A stretch of DNA of 34,445 nt from a bacterium (GCA_016934675.1 JAFGSJ010000146.1:1-34445); one strand, 5' to 3'; numbered from the stretch's first letter, positions 1-8,023 are shown. Notes: generated by a model from the letters alone, not told the origin. A program made the numbers and translations.

Positions 1-53
1 ACGCCTGAAGGCATTACGAAGTCCATGAATGAAATCGACAGCCCCTGACCTGT

Positions 54-93
54 CCCGAGCTTGTCGAAGGACCAGTCCCGAGCTTGTCGAGGG
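54..93. repeat. tandem pair of CCCGAGCTTGTCGA-type repeat units
   Basis: The 14-base core CCCGAGCTTGTCGA occurs at 54-67 and again at 77-90, a period of 23 bases, each followed by a purine triplet (AGG or GGG). Read on the plus strand it gives the peptide string SPELVEG. I recall this type of short repeat as dispersed in many bacterial genomes and metagenomes, with no agreed function. Only the tandem repetition is directly visible; family membership is from memory. Confidence 0.7.
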
Positions 94-147
94 AAGTGGA
101 ACTCGAATAATTGTGCCTGGGTGTGTGCTTTATCATTCTTTGAGAAT

Positions 148-183
148 TCCACCCCCCGATCCCCGCCAGCGGGGGACAGAGCC
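148..183 (+). repeat. GC-rich hairpin repeat, plus-oriented copy
   Basis: A C-run, GATCCCC, a short loop and GGGGGACAG form a small stem (CCCCGC at 161-166 pairs with GCGGGG at 169-174). The unit matches, in opposite orientation, the one at 366-400; both read PPPDP(R/L)QRGT in one frame. The pair is therefore two inverted copies of one mobile palindromic element about 185 bases apart. Confidence 0.65.
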
Positions 184-365
184 GGTTCACGACCCAAAAG
201 ACAATAAGCATTATGTTCAGAGACTGATCTCCGACCAGCAACTTATTTTTTCAAATGAGAGTGGTTCTGGTTGACGTGATCCAAAACCGAAGGAGGTTTT
301 GATTAGTACAGAGTAAAAATCCGCTCATTTCTCCCTCTCGAAACCTTCACAACCCGCATGAATAG

Positions 366-400
366 TCCTGTCCCCCTTTGGAGGGGGTCCGGGGGAGGAC
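366..400 (-). repeat. GC-rich hairpin repeat, minus-oriented copy
   Basis: On the plus strand, CCCCC, TTTGGA and GGGGG (372-386) form a stem-loop followed by a second G-run. Read on the minus strand it corresponds to the copy at 148-183 (peptide PPPDPLQRGT versus PPPDPRQRGT). Lying about 110 bases beyond the stop of the lipoprotein gene, it could also act as a weak transcript-end structure, but there is no T-tract. Confidence 0.65.
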
Positions 401-513
401 TTCCCTGAGCTGCCAACTCTTCACTAACTGCCTCGAGCCTGATTCCTTTCTCCTTCGTAGCACTACCGATAGTCCCGTCAATTAGAGAAAAATACTTATG
501 ATTGACAGAAAAA

Positions 514-1971
514 TCAATCCCTGAATGCATAGAGCTGACTCTGGCCCGCCACATATAGTGTGCCGTCCCGAGACAGGGTCAGGGCTTGTAATTTTTCACC
601 TGGACAGGAATACTGCCATAGCATATTGCCATCCGAATCAAATGCATAGATATATTCCCCGGTTGAGACATAGGCCCGATTCTGGCTGTCAACCACGACT
701 TCGCTCTGTTTGAAATGACCTTGGAGCGGCACTGTCCAGGCCAACTCGATCACATCCTGGTCAGGTACGATGGCCCCGAGTAAAATGCCCTGGCTCCCTT
801 CCTGTAAAATAACATACATTATGGTCCCGTTCCAGGCGATCGAGGAGGTGTCCCTGATCGAATCGGGATAGAAAACCTGCCAGATTTCATGACCTTGACT
901 ATTCAATACTTTCAAGCTGTAGGTGTTGTCTTGACAGAAGTGACAAAATATCCGGCGATTCTCGTCGGTTACGGGCAAGCCTCGGAAATCCCCGGTTACT
1001 TTCCAGATGGGTTCCAGACGGTCATTCACGCAATGCAAGCCGGGATACTGTATTGTTTCGGTGTAGACAAACGATGAATCGCCGTTGAGCGCGAAACCCT
1101 CATAAAAATAGTGATCAGCACCGGTCGCATACTCGATTTCACCTGCTGAATTGATGACCACTAAACGAGCATAATCTTGCATCATCGCATGGAACATGTC
1201 GTGCACAAATATTTTTTCCTGCTGATTCACATAGATAGCTCTTCGAATGAGAGCAAGATTGTCACTATTCAAATCCAGCTCCCATCTTTGGGAGCCATCG
1301 GGATTGAGGGCGAGCAGGGTTTTTCGGGTTGTTCCGGAACCATAGAACACACCTGATGGAGCGATGACCTGTTCGCTCATATTCCAATTCTGTTCGAATT
1401 TGGGCAAACCATCCGGATTGAGATTGATCATATAACCACCATCATCATGATCTGAATGCAAACTGACCGAAACCGAATTGTCACCAGCCAGGGTGATATG
1501 ACGTTCATCCCCAAAGCTGTCATCGAACGGATAAACCCAGTCCAACGAACCTACCGATGGTCCGGACCAGCGGGAAGAAGCGGAATTCGAGGTATCAGCC
1601 CGTGGAGAGTCCCACATACTGCCTCCCGGATAACTGACCTGGACCCAGGCTCGGGCCGTGATTGTGGACTCGTCAGCCTGGGCGGTCAAACAATACCAGG
1701 CTGAATAATGTACCTGGACCGACACGGAACCGCTCACGGGAAGGTCCTGTTCGCTGATAGCAGGTTCGATCCAGACCCTTTTCGCTCCTGTCGTTTCCCA
1801 TGAAAAAACAAACAAGTCCCCCGCCTGACCCACCTCAGGGGTAATCGTGAATGACCTGATCTCAAGTGGCTCCGTAACAGATGAATCATCATCACTGCAG
1901 GTGACCATCAAACAGATCACTAAACTGCTGAGTATAACCGTTATTACAGACTTCATTGTTATAGATCGCAT
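514..1971 (-). CDS. secreted beta-propeller lipoprotein with N-terminal Ig-like domain
   Basis: Probably an exported lipoprotein of unknown substrate, 485 residues. An upstream in-frame ATG exists at 2001, but AGGAGG five bases before the ATG at 1971 fixes the start (MRSITMKS). A hydrophobic signal ends in a weak lipobox (LMVTC then SDDDSS). Next comes an Ig-like beta domain (about residues 37-115, starting near FTITPEVGQAG). After that are several PQQ-like propeller blades of the type LNPDGSQRWELDL, LNSQGHEIWQV and FDSDGNMLWQY, the last ending in YAFRD. Such repeats normally form a WD/PQQ-like beta-propeller used for binding. It stands alone on the minus strand. A sigma-54-type element at 2035-2050 lies 64 bases upstream of the start, so expression is probably conditional. 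Fold class is fairly sure; function is unknown. Confidence 0.85.
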   Translation of the reverse strand: MRSITMKSVITVILSSLVICLMVTCSDDDSSVTEPLEIRSFTITPEVGQAGDLFVFSWETTGAKRVWIEPAISEQDLPVSGSVSVQVHYSAWYCLTAQADESTITARAWVQVSYPGGSMWDSPRADTSNSASSRWSGPSVGSLDWVYPFDDSFGDERHITLAGDNSVSVSLHSDHDDGGYMINLNPDGLPKFEQNWNMSEQVIAPSGVFYGSGTTRKTLLALNPDGSQRWELDLNSDNLALIRRAIYVNQQEKIFVHDMFHAMMQDYARLVVINSAGEIEYATGADHYFYEGFALNGDSSFVYTETIQYPGLHCVNDRLEPIWKVTGDFRGLPVTDENRRIFCHFCQDNTYSLKVLNSQGHEIWQVFYPDSIRDTSSIAWNGTIMYVILQEGSQGILLGAIVPDQDVIELAWTVPLQGHFKQSEVVVDSQNRAYVSTGEYIYAFDSDGNMLWQYSCPGEKLQALTLSRDGTLYVAGQSQLYAFRD

Positions 1972-2034
1972 TGCTTCCTCCTTTTCTCTAGATGACCTCA
2001 CCTGAAGGTCATGAACAGCCTCTACCCTGTCAGT

Positions 2035-2050
2035 AGCAAATTCTGTGCCA
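2035..2050 (-). promoter_or_regulatory. sigma-54 (-24/-12) promoter
   Basis: The minus strand reads TGGCACAGAATTTGCT. This matches the sigma-54 consensus TGGCACG-N4-TTGCW with one mismatch, and the invariant GG and GC are exactly ten bases apart. It sits 64 bases upstream of the lipoprotein start at 1971, which would give a short leader. Strong by eye; it implies an enhancer-binding activator that is not encoded in this window. Confidence 0.75.
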
Positions 2051-2123
2051 GATAACGAAATCTTTCATATCCTTGATTTGACGGGATGTTCGCTGTAAGG
2101 ACCTTGCCCAACAGGAAGCGAAT

Positions 2124-2163
2124 ATGTAAAAAATATTGACATCACTGACCAAAATGTTTACAT
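2124..2163. promoter_or_regulatory. inverted repeat with embedded TTGACA; possible activator site or glmM promoter
   Basis: ATGTAAA (2124-2130) and TTTACAT (2157-2163) form a perfect 7-base inverted repeat with 26 bases between. It lies about 75-115 bases upstream of the minus-strand sigma-54 element, a normal place for an enhancer site. A consensus TTGACA (2136-2141) also lies inside, with only a poor -10 (TTACAT, 2158-2163) for plus-strand transcription towards glmM. The two readings are alternatives. Confidence 0.35.
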
Positions 2164-2293
2164 GATCTGGCCAGGCAGTCATCGAAAGATTGCCTGAAAC
2201 GCTCATGGGGAATAGGCTGGAAATTTGTTGAAAATGGTTGATGAAGTGTGTTATAGTAAGATATCAATGAAGGGATATGGAGAAAAGCAGGCC

Positions 2294-3652
2294 ATGGTTG
2301 ACAAGAAATTATTCGGGACTGACGGTATTCGGGGTGTAGCCAACAGCTATCCCATGACCGGAGAGGTAGCGTTCAGGGTTGGTCGGGCAGTTGCGGCCAT
2401 TTTAAGGCAAAGGGCTGCCAGGCCGCGTATAGTGATCGGAAAAGATACCCGTTTGTCCGGCTACATGATTGAATCGGCCCTGACGTCAGGGATTTGTTCG
2501 ATGGGGTCAGATGTGTATCTGACCGGTCCGTTGCCCACGACGGCCATTGCTTTTTTGACCCAGGACCTGCACTGTGATGCGGGCATGGTTATTTCGGCTT
2601 CACACAATCCGGCTGATGATAACGGGATCAAGATATTTGGTCCGGACGGGTCAAAGCTGAGTGACGAGCTTGAGCTCGAGATCGAGCGACTGGTTTTGAC
2701 TGATCGGCTTGATTCGGTTCGACCGATTGGTCGGGAAATTGGTAAAGCCTTCAAAGTGAGTGATGCTCGCGAGCTCTATCTGGATTTTCTGCGGTCAACA
2801 TTTCCGGGCGGTCAGGAGCTGCAGGGGTTGAAGGTGGTGGTTGATTGTGCCAATGGTGCGGCTTACAGGACCGCGCCGGACATTTTTCAGCAGTTGGGCG
2901 CGGTGGTGATTCCCCTTTCGACTCATCCTGACGGGTCCAATATCAATCTGAATTGCGGGGCATTACATCCTGAAGCAATGATAGGAAAGGTTGTTGAAGT
3001 CGGTGCGGATATGGGTCTTGCGCTCGATGGCGATGCTGATCGGGTCATTCTCTGTGATGAGCAGGGCGCGTTACTTGATGGGGACCATATTTTGGCGGTT
3101 TGTGGCAAGTATTTTTGTGAGAATGCTCTGCTTCCGGATCGCAAAATAGTAGCGACGATCATGAGCAATGTTGGACTGGACTTGGCCATGAAAAAACTGG
3201 GCGTCGAGGTGGTCAAGGCCGACGTAGGTGATCGCTATGTTTCTGAAATGATGCGTTCGATTTCTGCTCCACTGGGGGGTGAGCAATCCGGTCATGTCAT
3301 TTTCGCCCATCATTTTCCGAGCGGTGATGGGACCTTGACTGCACTCCGGGTCCTCGAGATCATGTGCCGGACCAGTCAGACACTGTCCCAATTGGCCCGG
3401 ATCATGGTTAAATTTCCTCAGGTGCTGGTCAATGTTCCCGTCCGGGAGCGTCGTGACCTTCAGACCATCCCGGAAATCCATGAACAAATAGAAGCCGTGA
3501 GGACGGTCCTGAACGATCAGGGCAGGGTGCTCGTCCGCTATTCAGGCACGCAGCCCCTGATCAGGATCATGGTTGAGGGCAAAGACAAGAACACGATCCA
3601 GGACCTGGCTCATCAGTTAGCCTCAACAATCGAAATGAGACTCGGACTATAA
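2294..3652 (+). CDS. glmM: phosphoglucosamine mutase
   Basis: Interconverts glucosamine-6-phosphate and glucosamine-1-phosphate, the cytosolic step towards UDP-GlcNAc for peptidoglycan and LPS. With the ATG at 2294 the protein is 452 residues, the family's usual length; the frame is open further upstream to a TTG at 2225, but FGTDGIRG should sit near the N-terminus. Visible motifs: the phosphoserine loop SASHNP (Ser103), the metal loop DGDADR (245-250), the sugar loop GGEQSGH (328-334) and the phosphate-binding RYSGTQPLIR (415-424), where the usual Glu of SGTEP is Gln. A GGAGA stretch about ten bases upstream of the ATG is a modest ribosome site. It is followed after 60 bases by the HAD phosphatase gene, probably co-transcribed. 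Identification is firm; the exact start is less so. Confidence 0.95.
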   Translation: MVDKKLFGTDGIRGVANSYPMTGEVAFRVGRAVAAILRQRAARPRIVIGKDTRLSGYMIESALTSGICSMGSDVYLTGPLPTTAIAFLTQDLHCDAGMVISASHNPADDNGIKIFGPDGSKLSDELELEIERLVLTDRLDSVRPIGREIGKAFKVSDARELYLDFLRSTFPGGQELQGLKVVVDCANGAAYRTAPDIFQQLGAVVIPLSTHPDGSNINLNCGALHPEAMIGKVVEVGADMGLALDGDADRVILCDEQGALLDGDHILAVCGKYFCENALLPDRKIVATIMSNVGLDLAMKKLGVEVVKADVGDRYVSEMMRSISAPLGGEQSGHVIFAHHFPSGDGTLTALRVLEIMCRTSQTLSQLARIMVKFPQVLVNVPVRERRDLQTIPEIHEQIEAVRTVLNDQGRVLVRYSGTQPLIRIMVEGKDKNTIQDLAHQLASTIEMRLGL

Positions 3653-3712
3653 TGGGTAACATGCATTGCATACGGGGACAACGGTTGTATAAAAATGTGA
3701 GGGGGGCAGACT

Positions 3713-4435
3713 TTGACACCTTTGCAGGCAATTTTCTTTGATATCGACGATACGCTCTATTCCACTTCTGAATTTGCCCGGCAGGCCCGACTCAATTCTG
3801 TTCAAGCCATGATCGCCGCCGGATTGAAAATGAGTCCCGATGACTGTTATAAGGAGTATTTGGAGACGATCGAGGAATTCGGCTCGAATTTCAGCAGCCA
3901 TATCGACAAGATGCTGCTGCGTATTCCCTCTGAGCGGTATGATGGTGTCAATCCCGCGGTGATCGTCGCCGCCGGAGTAGTCGCTTACCACAGGACCAAG
4001 GCCCTTGGACTCCTGCCCTATCCTGACGTTACCGAAGTGTTTAAATTGTTGGCGAAAACGGAGCTGATCGTGGGGATCACGACCGAAGGTCTCCAGATCA
4101 AACAGGCGGAAAAGCTGGTCCGACTGGGTTTACTTGAGTATATCGATCCTCGGGCTATTTTCATCACTGACCAGATCGGCATCGGGAAAACCAATCCCAA
4201 GTTCTATCAGCGGGCATGCGTCACCCTTAAGTTATCGCCCAAGCACTGTGCTCAGGTAGGTGACAACCCGCTCAAGGATATCGACCCTCCCAAGAAAGCC
4301 GGTCTGCTCACGTTCTTGTGTCGACGCAGCGGTAAATACTTGACCACGCAGGGCCAGACCCAACCTGACCATATCGTCAATACCATGTGGGACGTTCTCG
4401 AGATACTCAGGACGACCTACAATATTGAAATATGA
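3713..4435 (+). CDS. HAD-superfamily hydrolase (TIGR02253-like)
   Basis: A cytosolic HAD phosphatase, 240 residues; substrate unknown. All four motifs are visible: FFDIDDTLY (nucleophile Asp10, acid/base Asp12), GITTEG (Thr123/124), the Lys of GKTNP (Lys159) and GDNPLKDI (Asp184, Asp189). The helical cap lies between about residues 18 and 100. The whole pattern recalls the TIGR02253 subfamily. Translation starts at a TTG (3713-3715), supported by a GAGGGGGG ribosome site seven bases before it; no in-frame ATG is nearby. It follows glmM by 60 bases on the same strand, so a role in sugar-phosphate clearance is possible but only inferred. It converges with the minus-strand gene ending at 4454, with no clear terminator in the 18-base gap. 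Confidence 0.88.
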   Translation: MTPLQAIFFDIDDTLYSTSEFARQARLNSVQAMIAAGLKMSPDDCYKEYLETIEEFGSNFSSHIDKMLLRIPSERYDGVNPAVIVAAGVVAYHRTKALGLLPYPDVTEVFKLLAKTELIVGITTEGLQIKQAEKLVRLGLLEYIDPRAIFITDQIGIGKTNPKFYQRACVTLKLSPKHCAQVGDNPLKDIDPPKKAGLLTFLCRRSGKYLTTQGQTQPDHIVNTMWDVLEILRTTYNIEI

Positions 4436-4453
4436 TGGTCAAGCCGGTATGGT

Positions 4454-6295
4454 TCAATCGTGGTCAGCCGTGAGGTCATGACAGCAACGGAAGCCATAAT
4501 TTTCAAAGGAATAGTCAGGTGTGTTCTTCCAGGAGGCTTGACAGGTAACTTTGCTCTGGTCTTCGATCCAGGTCCCGCCTTTATTCATTTTCCGGACCGG
4601 GTCACCGGGATACTGGTCTGAGGTGAACTCAGCCACGTTCCCGCTCAGGTCATAGACGCCAAATTCGCTGACACAATCCGGGCAGGAACCTGAAGGCAGA
4701 ATACTGCCCCCAAACCGGTTGTCATTGCACAGACCCGAGCGATACGAATCGCCGTAAGGATATGTCAAACCACCCGGTCCGACCTGGCCGTCACAGGCAT
4801 CTTCCCATTCAGCCGCAGTGCAGAGGCGGTAACCCGTTCCCGTATTGGCACAGATTGTCTGGGCCTGGTACCAGTTAATCCAGTCCAACGGCAAACGACC
4901 GCGCTGATTGGGGCATTCATACTGACTGATCTCATAATCGCCGATCGTGACCATGGGGCCCTCACAGGTCAAATGGCCAATGTCCACATGATCGGGCGGC
5001 AGACCAAAGGTCGTCCGGACTGTCTGTAAACGCTCATATCCACGCTCATTTGTCGGTTCGATCGCTGTATCCTCATAATGCTCATTGAATGAATTGACAA
5101 ATATGCCCCGAATACCGAATTGGGCCGCCAGGCGGCCCAACATCTCGAGTTGTTTGCCAAACTGTTCCCGGTTTGCAATGAGGGGAGGATATATGTTTTC
5201 GTGCACCTGAAAACCCGGAAAGGCCGGTAGAAAAAAGTCAATCGGTTCACCGGTAAAAAAATTTGTCCGAAGCGAAACGGTCTGAATCCATTGCCGTAAA
5301 GCCTGCTCCATGTCCCGCAGATACCCATCATCCATCTGATAATTGTGCTGTTTTGCCAGTTCCGGATTATAGAAACCGTATGAAGTCAGGCCATCAAAAC
5401 AGGATATCCGGGCCAGACGCGAAGGATCATCCCAACCATTGAAAGCCAATTCATCACAGATAATATAGGGATATGACCCTGAAAGAGCGTAAACCATGGC
5501 CCGGATATCTCTGATGACACCACAGATATCTCCTCGAAAGCAACTGGTCACCCAGATCATGACCACCGGCCTACCTTTGATTCGGTAATAATTCGTTTTG
5601 TGAAATTCAGTTTCGGCCAATTGACAAAAATCACTGATCAGAATATCGTACGTTTCGGTCCGGTTGCCGTCTGTGCCGACATCAAGCGTGTGACACGGCC
5701 CCAATCGGATTTCAGTTTCATAAAGAAAAAAGAAACGACGTTCGTCCACATTGAATGCTTTTTCATACCCGGTCTGGAAATTTGCATAAGCATCCCCATT
5801 GTCCCAACTGATGATATCGATATCGATACCATAGCGGTTCTTCCATTCATTCTGGATCTCGGAATTGATATTATGCATTGAAGCATAATAACCCAGTTGA
5901 GGTTTGGCAAATGTTTCGGCCCAGCTTTCTTCACCAGCGGAATACCAGTAATAACTGAACGAGGCGATTTCAGGCCTCAAATACTGGACCAGACAGCCGA
6001 AATGATCGGCCAATAGTTCCAGATCAGCCTGATCAATACAACCACTCCCATCCAAATCATTCCGCGTACTCTCAAGTTCAGGGTAACAACTGTTGAGACC
6101 ATGACTCAAGATGATCAGGTCCCGACCGTCGATCCGGTTATCCGGGACCACATCCACAGGATACGAAATATTGATCTCTGCCGTTTCGAGCCGAAATCCG
6201 TTAGGCGGACCCGCTAATATTAGGGGCCCGCACACAACCACAATCACCACGATGAGTCCTAGCCAAAAAACGCTCTTGTTTACCCTGAACCGCAT
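4454..6295 (-). CDS. secreted dockerin-like / GH99-like / FGE-like fusion protein
   Basis: A 613-residue exported multidomain protein. AGGAGG five bases before the ATG fixes the start. A signal peptide (about 1-28) is followed by two dockerin-type calcium repeats (PDNRIDGRDL and DLDGSGCIDQADL, about 50-105). Next is a GH99/WbsX-like catalytic region (about 106-440) whose C-terminal strand reads NSFNEHYEDTAIEPT, like the NEW-x-EG-x-x-IEP motif of that family. The last 165 residues are an FGE/SUMF1-type domain (LCTAAEWEDAC, GVYDLSGNVAEF, GGTW, YGFRCC). In that domain only one of the two active-site cysteines seems present (KVTCQ), with Gln at the other position, so it is more likely a binding or structural module than a formylglycine generator. 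Likely a glycan-active enzyme. Driven by the sigma-54 element at 6383-6398. Confidence 0.82.
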   Translation of the reverse strand: MRFRVNKSVFWLGLIVVIVVVCGPLILAGPPNGFRLETAEINISYPVDVVPDNRIDGRDLIILSHGLNSCYPELESTRNDLDGSGCIDQADLELLADHFGCLVQYLRPEIASFSYYWYSAGEESWAETFAKPQLGYYASMHNINSEIQNEWKNRYGIDIDIISWDNGDAYANFQTGYEKAFNVDERRFFFLYETEIRLGPCHTLDVGTDGNRTETYDILISDFCQLAETEFHKTNYYRIKGRPVVMIWVTSCFRGDICGVIRDIRAMVYALSGSYPYIICDELAFNGWDDPSRLARISCFDGLTSYGFYNPELAKQHNYQMDDGYLRDMEQALRQWIQTVSLRTNFFTGEPIDFFLPAFPGFQVHENIYPPLIANREQFGKQLEMLGRLAAQFGIRGIFVNSFNEHYEDTAIEPTNERGYERLQTVRTTFGLPPDHVDIGHLTCEGPMVTIGDYEISQYECPNQRGRLPLDWINWYQAQTICANTGTGYRLCTAAEWEDACDGQVGPGGLTYPYGDSYRSGLCNDNRFGGSILPSGSCPDCVSEFGVYDLSGNVAEFTSDQYPGDPVRKMNKGGTWIEDQSKVTCQASWKNTPDYSFENYGFRCCHDLTADHD

Positions 6296-6382
6296 ATATC
6301 CTCCTGAAAATGAGTAATAACCTCAAAATTCCCTTTCCCTCCCCCCGGATCTGCGCCCACATGAAATGCTGTCACGATATTT

Positions 6383-6398
6383 TGCAAGTATCATGCCA
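6383..6398 (-). promoter_or_regulatory. sigma-54 (-24/-12) promoter
   Basis: The minus strand reads TGGCATGATACTTGCA, one mismatch from TGGCACG-N4-TTGCW, with ten bases between the invariant GG and GC and an A/T run after the -12. It lies about 88 bases upstream of the fusion gene starting at 6295. It is the second such element in 4.4 kb, and both precede secreted proteins on the same strand. Confidence 0.72.
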
Positions 6399-6538
6399 AT
6401 ATTTTGGGCGGAACAGCCCGGTTTCATGACCGGAGAATTCTGACCGGGTCCTGGGCCGCCAACGCCCGTGTTTCGGGCAATCACCATCCGGATCGGCGAA
6501 TGATAGCTCCCAGAGTATCCCCAGAGTGTCTCTTCATC

Positions 6539-6590
6539 TGTTCACAATGTTGACATAAGCCGATCGGAATCTGTTCATATTGTGAACATT
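6539..6590. promoter_or_regulatory. palindromic operator region upstream of the transporter
   Basis: TGTTCATATTGTGAACA (6572-6588) is a perfect 6-base-arm palindrome with a 5-base centre. A half-matching TGTTCACAAT lies at 6539-6548, so the outer TGTTCACAAT and ATTGTGAACA also pair. A consensus -35 TTGACA (6550-6555) sits between them, and a weak -10 (CATATT) falls within the palindrome. This looks like a repressor-controlled promoter for the MATE-like gene at 6694. It could alternatively be an activator site for the sigma-54 promoter 175 bases away on the other side. Confidence 0.5.
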
Positions 6591-6693
6591 ATGACACTTG
6601 CTCAGATCTGTTTGGCCCAGGAGAAAAAAATATCAATGGTTCGGGACAGGCTATCTTGTATTTTAAAAGCTCTGGTCTTAATCCAGGGCATTT

Positions 6694-8022
6694 ATGGAAC
6701 AGAAGGAGACATTGACAGGTTTGCGAATATTTCGGTTTTGGTTACCACTGGCCTTGACTTGGTTGATGATGGCGGTCGAGGGTCCTTTTTTAGCAGCAAT
6801 TATCGCTCGGACAGCGGAACCGAAATATAATTTAGCGGCATATGGGGTAGCATTTGCGTTTGCCATGCTGGTCGAATCACCGATCATCATGATGCTGAGT
6901 GCATCGACCGCATTAGTCCGGGACCGACAATCCTACTATAAGCTTCGCAATTATTGTTTTGGACTCAATTTTTTGATCACGCTGGTCATGCTTCTTCTGA
7001 TCGTACCGGCAGTTTTCGATCAGATAGCTCTTACGCTTTTGAGATTACCCGAGCAGGTGGCGGATTTGACTCGTGTTTCGTTATTGTATCTCATTCCCTG
7101 GCCGGCCGCGATCGGTTTTCGTCGTTTCTATCAGGGTATTCTGATCCGAAACAATCTGACGAGTTATGTAGCGTATGGAACAAGTGCGCGTTTGATAACC
7201 ATCTTGATGACAGCGATGTTTCTCTTTTTCTTTACTTCATTGGAGGGGGCATATGTCGGGGCGATATCACTGGCCCTGGCCGTTATGCTTGAAGCGATTG
7301 CGACCCGGTTAATGGCCGCCCGAGTCATAAAGAAACTGGTCGGTCCCTCAGATGAGACGGGTAAGCATCTTCCCTTGTCCTATAACGGGATACATAATTT
7401 CTATTTTCCCCTGGTATTAACATCAGTTCTGATGATTGGGGTTGGCCCCATGACGACATTCTTTCTGGGTTGGGGTCGTCATGCTCTTGAATCGCTAGCG
7501 GTCATGCCGGTGATCAATTCATTGGTCTTCATCTTCCGCAGCTCGGCCGTGTCCTATCAGGAAGTGGTCATCGCCCTGCTCGACAGGCAGTACCAGAACT
7601 TCCTGGCCTTGCAGAAATTCGCGCGGCATCTGGCTTGGATTTTGTTCATCGGCATTGCACTTTTTGCCTTCACGCCCTTGTCAGGCATCTGGTTTCAGTC
7701 TATTTCAGGGCTATCTCCTGAACTGGTCCGGTTTGCTCGATTACCGATGATAATCCTGGTCCTGATACCGGGCTTGACGGTCCTGTTATCGATGCAAAGG
7801 GCGCTACTGGTTGTCGAACGTCAGACTTCGATGATCACTGTGGCAACATTGATCGAGCTTATCGGGATCGCGATCGTCCTGTTTGTTCTTATTTCCTGGT
7901 TTGATGTGATTGGAGCCACGGCTGCGGCATTCGCCTTGACCATTGGCCGGCTTTTTGCCAACGTGAGTCTGGTCAAACCGTGCCGGACTGCCATTACCCG
8001 ACTCGAGCATGCAGCCAGTTGA
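6694..8022 (+). CDS. MATE/ANKH-like multi-spanning transporter
   Basis: An inner-membrane protein of 442 residues with about twelve hydrophobic segments and almost no soluble domain. The two-fold organisation and stretches such as LAAYGVAFAFAM and LLYLIPWPAAIGFRRFYQGIL recall the MOP/MVF flippase superfamily, closest in feel to ANKH-like and MATE proteins. The substrate is unknown. Start choice is open: the ATG at 6694 has only AGGG upstream, whereas AAGGAG at 6703-6708 lies just before a TTG at 6712 (three bases, rather tight). The stop is one base from the stop of the convergent RND pump gene, so the two transcripts must run into each other. A palindromic promoter region lies upstream. Confident as a membrane transporter, less so on the subfamily. 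Confidence 0.75.
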   Translation: MEQKETLTGLRIFRFWLPLALTWLMMAVEGPFLAAIIARTAEPKYNLAAYGVAFAFAMLVESPIIMMLSASTALVRDRQSYYKLRNYCFGLNFLITLVMLLLIVPAVFDQIALTLLRLPEQVADLTRVSLLYLIPWPAAIGFRRFYQGILIRNNLTSYVAYGTSARLITILMTAMFLFFFTSLEGAYVGAISLALAVMLEAIATRLMAARVIKKLVGPSDETGKHLPLSYNGIHNFYFPLVLTSVLMIGVGPMTTFFLGWGRHALESLAVMPVINSLVFIFRSSAVSYQEVVIALLDRQYQNFLALQKFARHLAWILFIGIALFAFTPLSGIWFQSISGLSPELVRFARLPMIILVLIPGLTVLLSMQRALLVVERQTSMITVATLIELIGIAIVLFVLISWFDVIGATAAAFALTIGRLFANVSLVKPCRTAITRLEHAAS

Positions 8023-8023
8023 T

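Larger units (their letters stand above)
1..513. other. gene-free stretch with dispersed repeats
   Basis: I see no convincing gene here. Short open frames exist on both strands, but none has a good ribosome site, and their peptides are built largely from the repeat units annotated below. The stretch lies downstream of the beta-propeller lipoprotein gene that ends at 514, so it may be an intergenic spacer that collected repeats. A G-rich purine run at 288-300 resembles a ribosome site but leads to no long frame on the plus strand. Confidence 0.6.

Noticed and set aside
29..274. 81-codon plus-strand frame
   Set aside because: Composed largely of two repeat families (SPELVEG and PPPDPRQRGT); no ribosome site or domain.
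303..554. 83-codon frame on the minus strand next to the lipoprotein stop
   Set aside because: No ribosome site, overlaps the end of the lipoprotein gene, and part of its peptide is the hairpin repeat.
6582..6830. 82-codon plus-strand frame beginning just after the palindrome
   Set aside because: Overlaps the transporter gene in another frame and lacks a ribosome site; peptide has no recognisable pattern.
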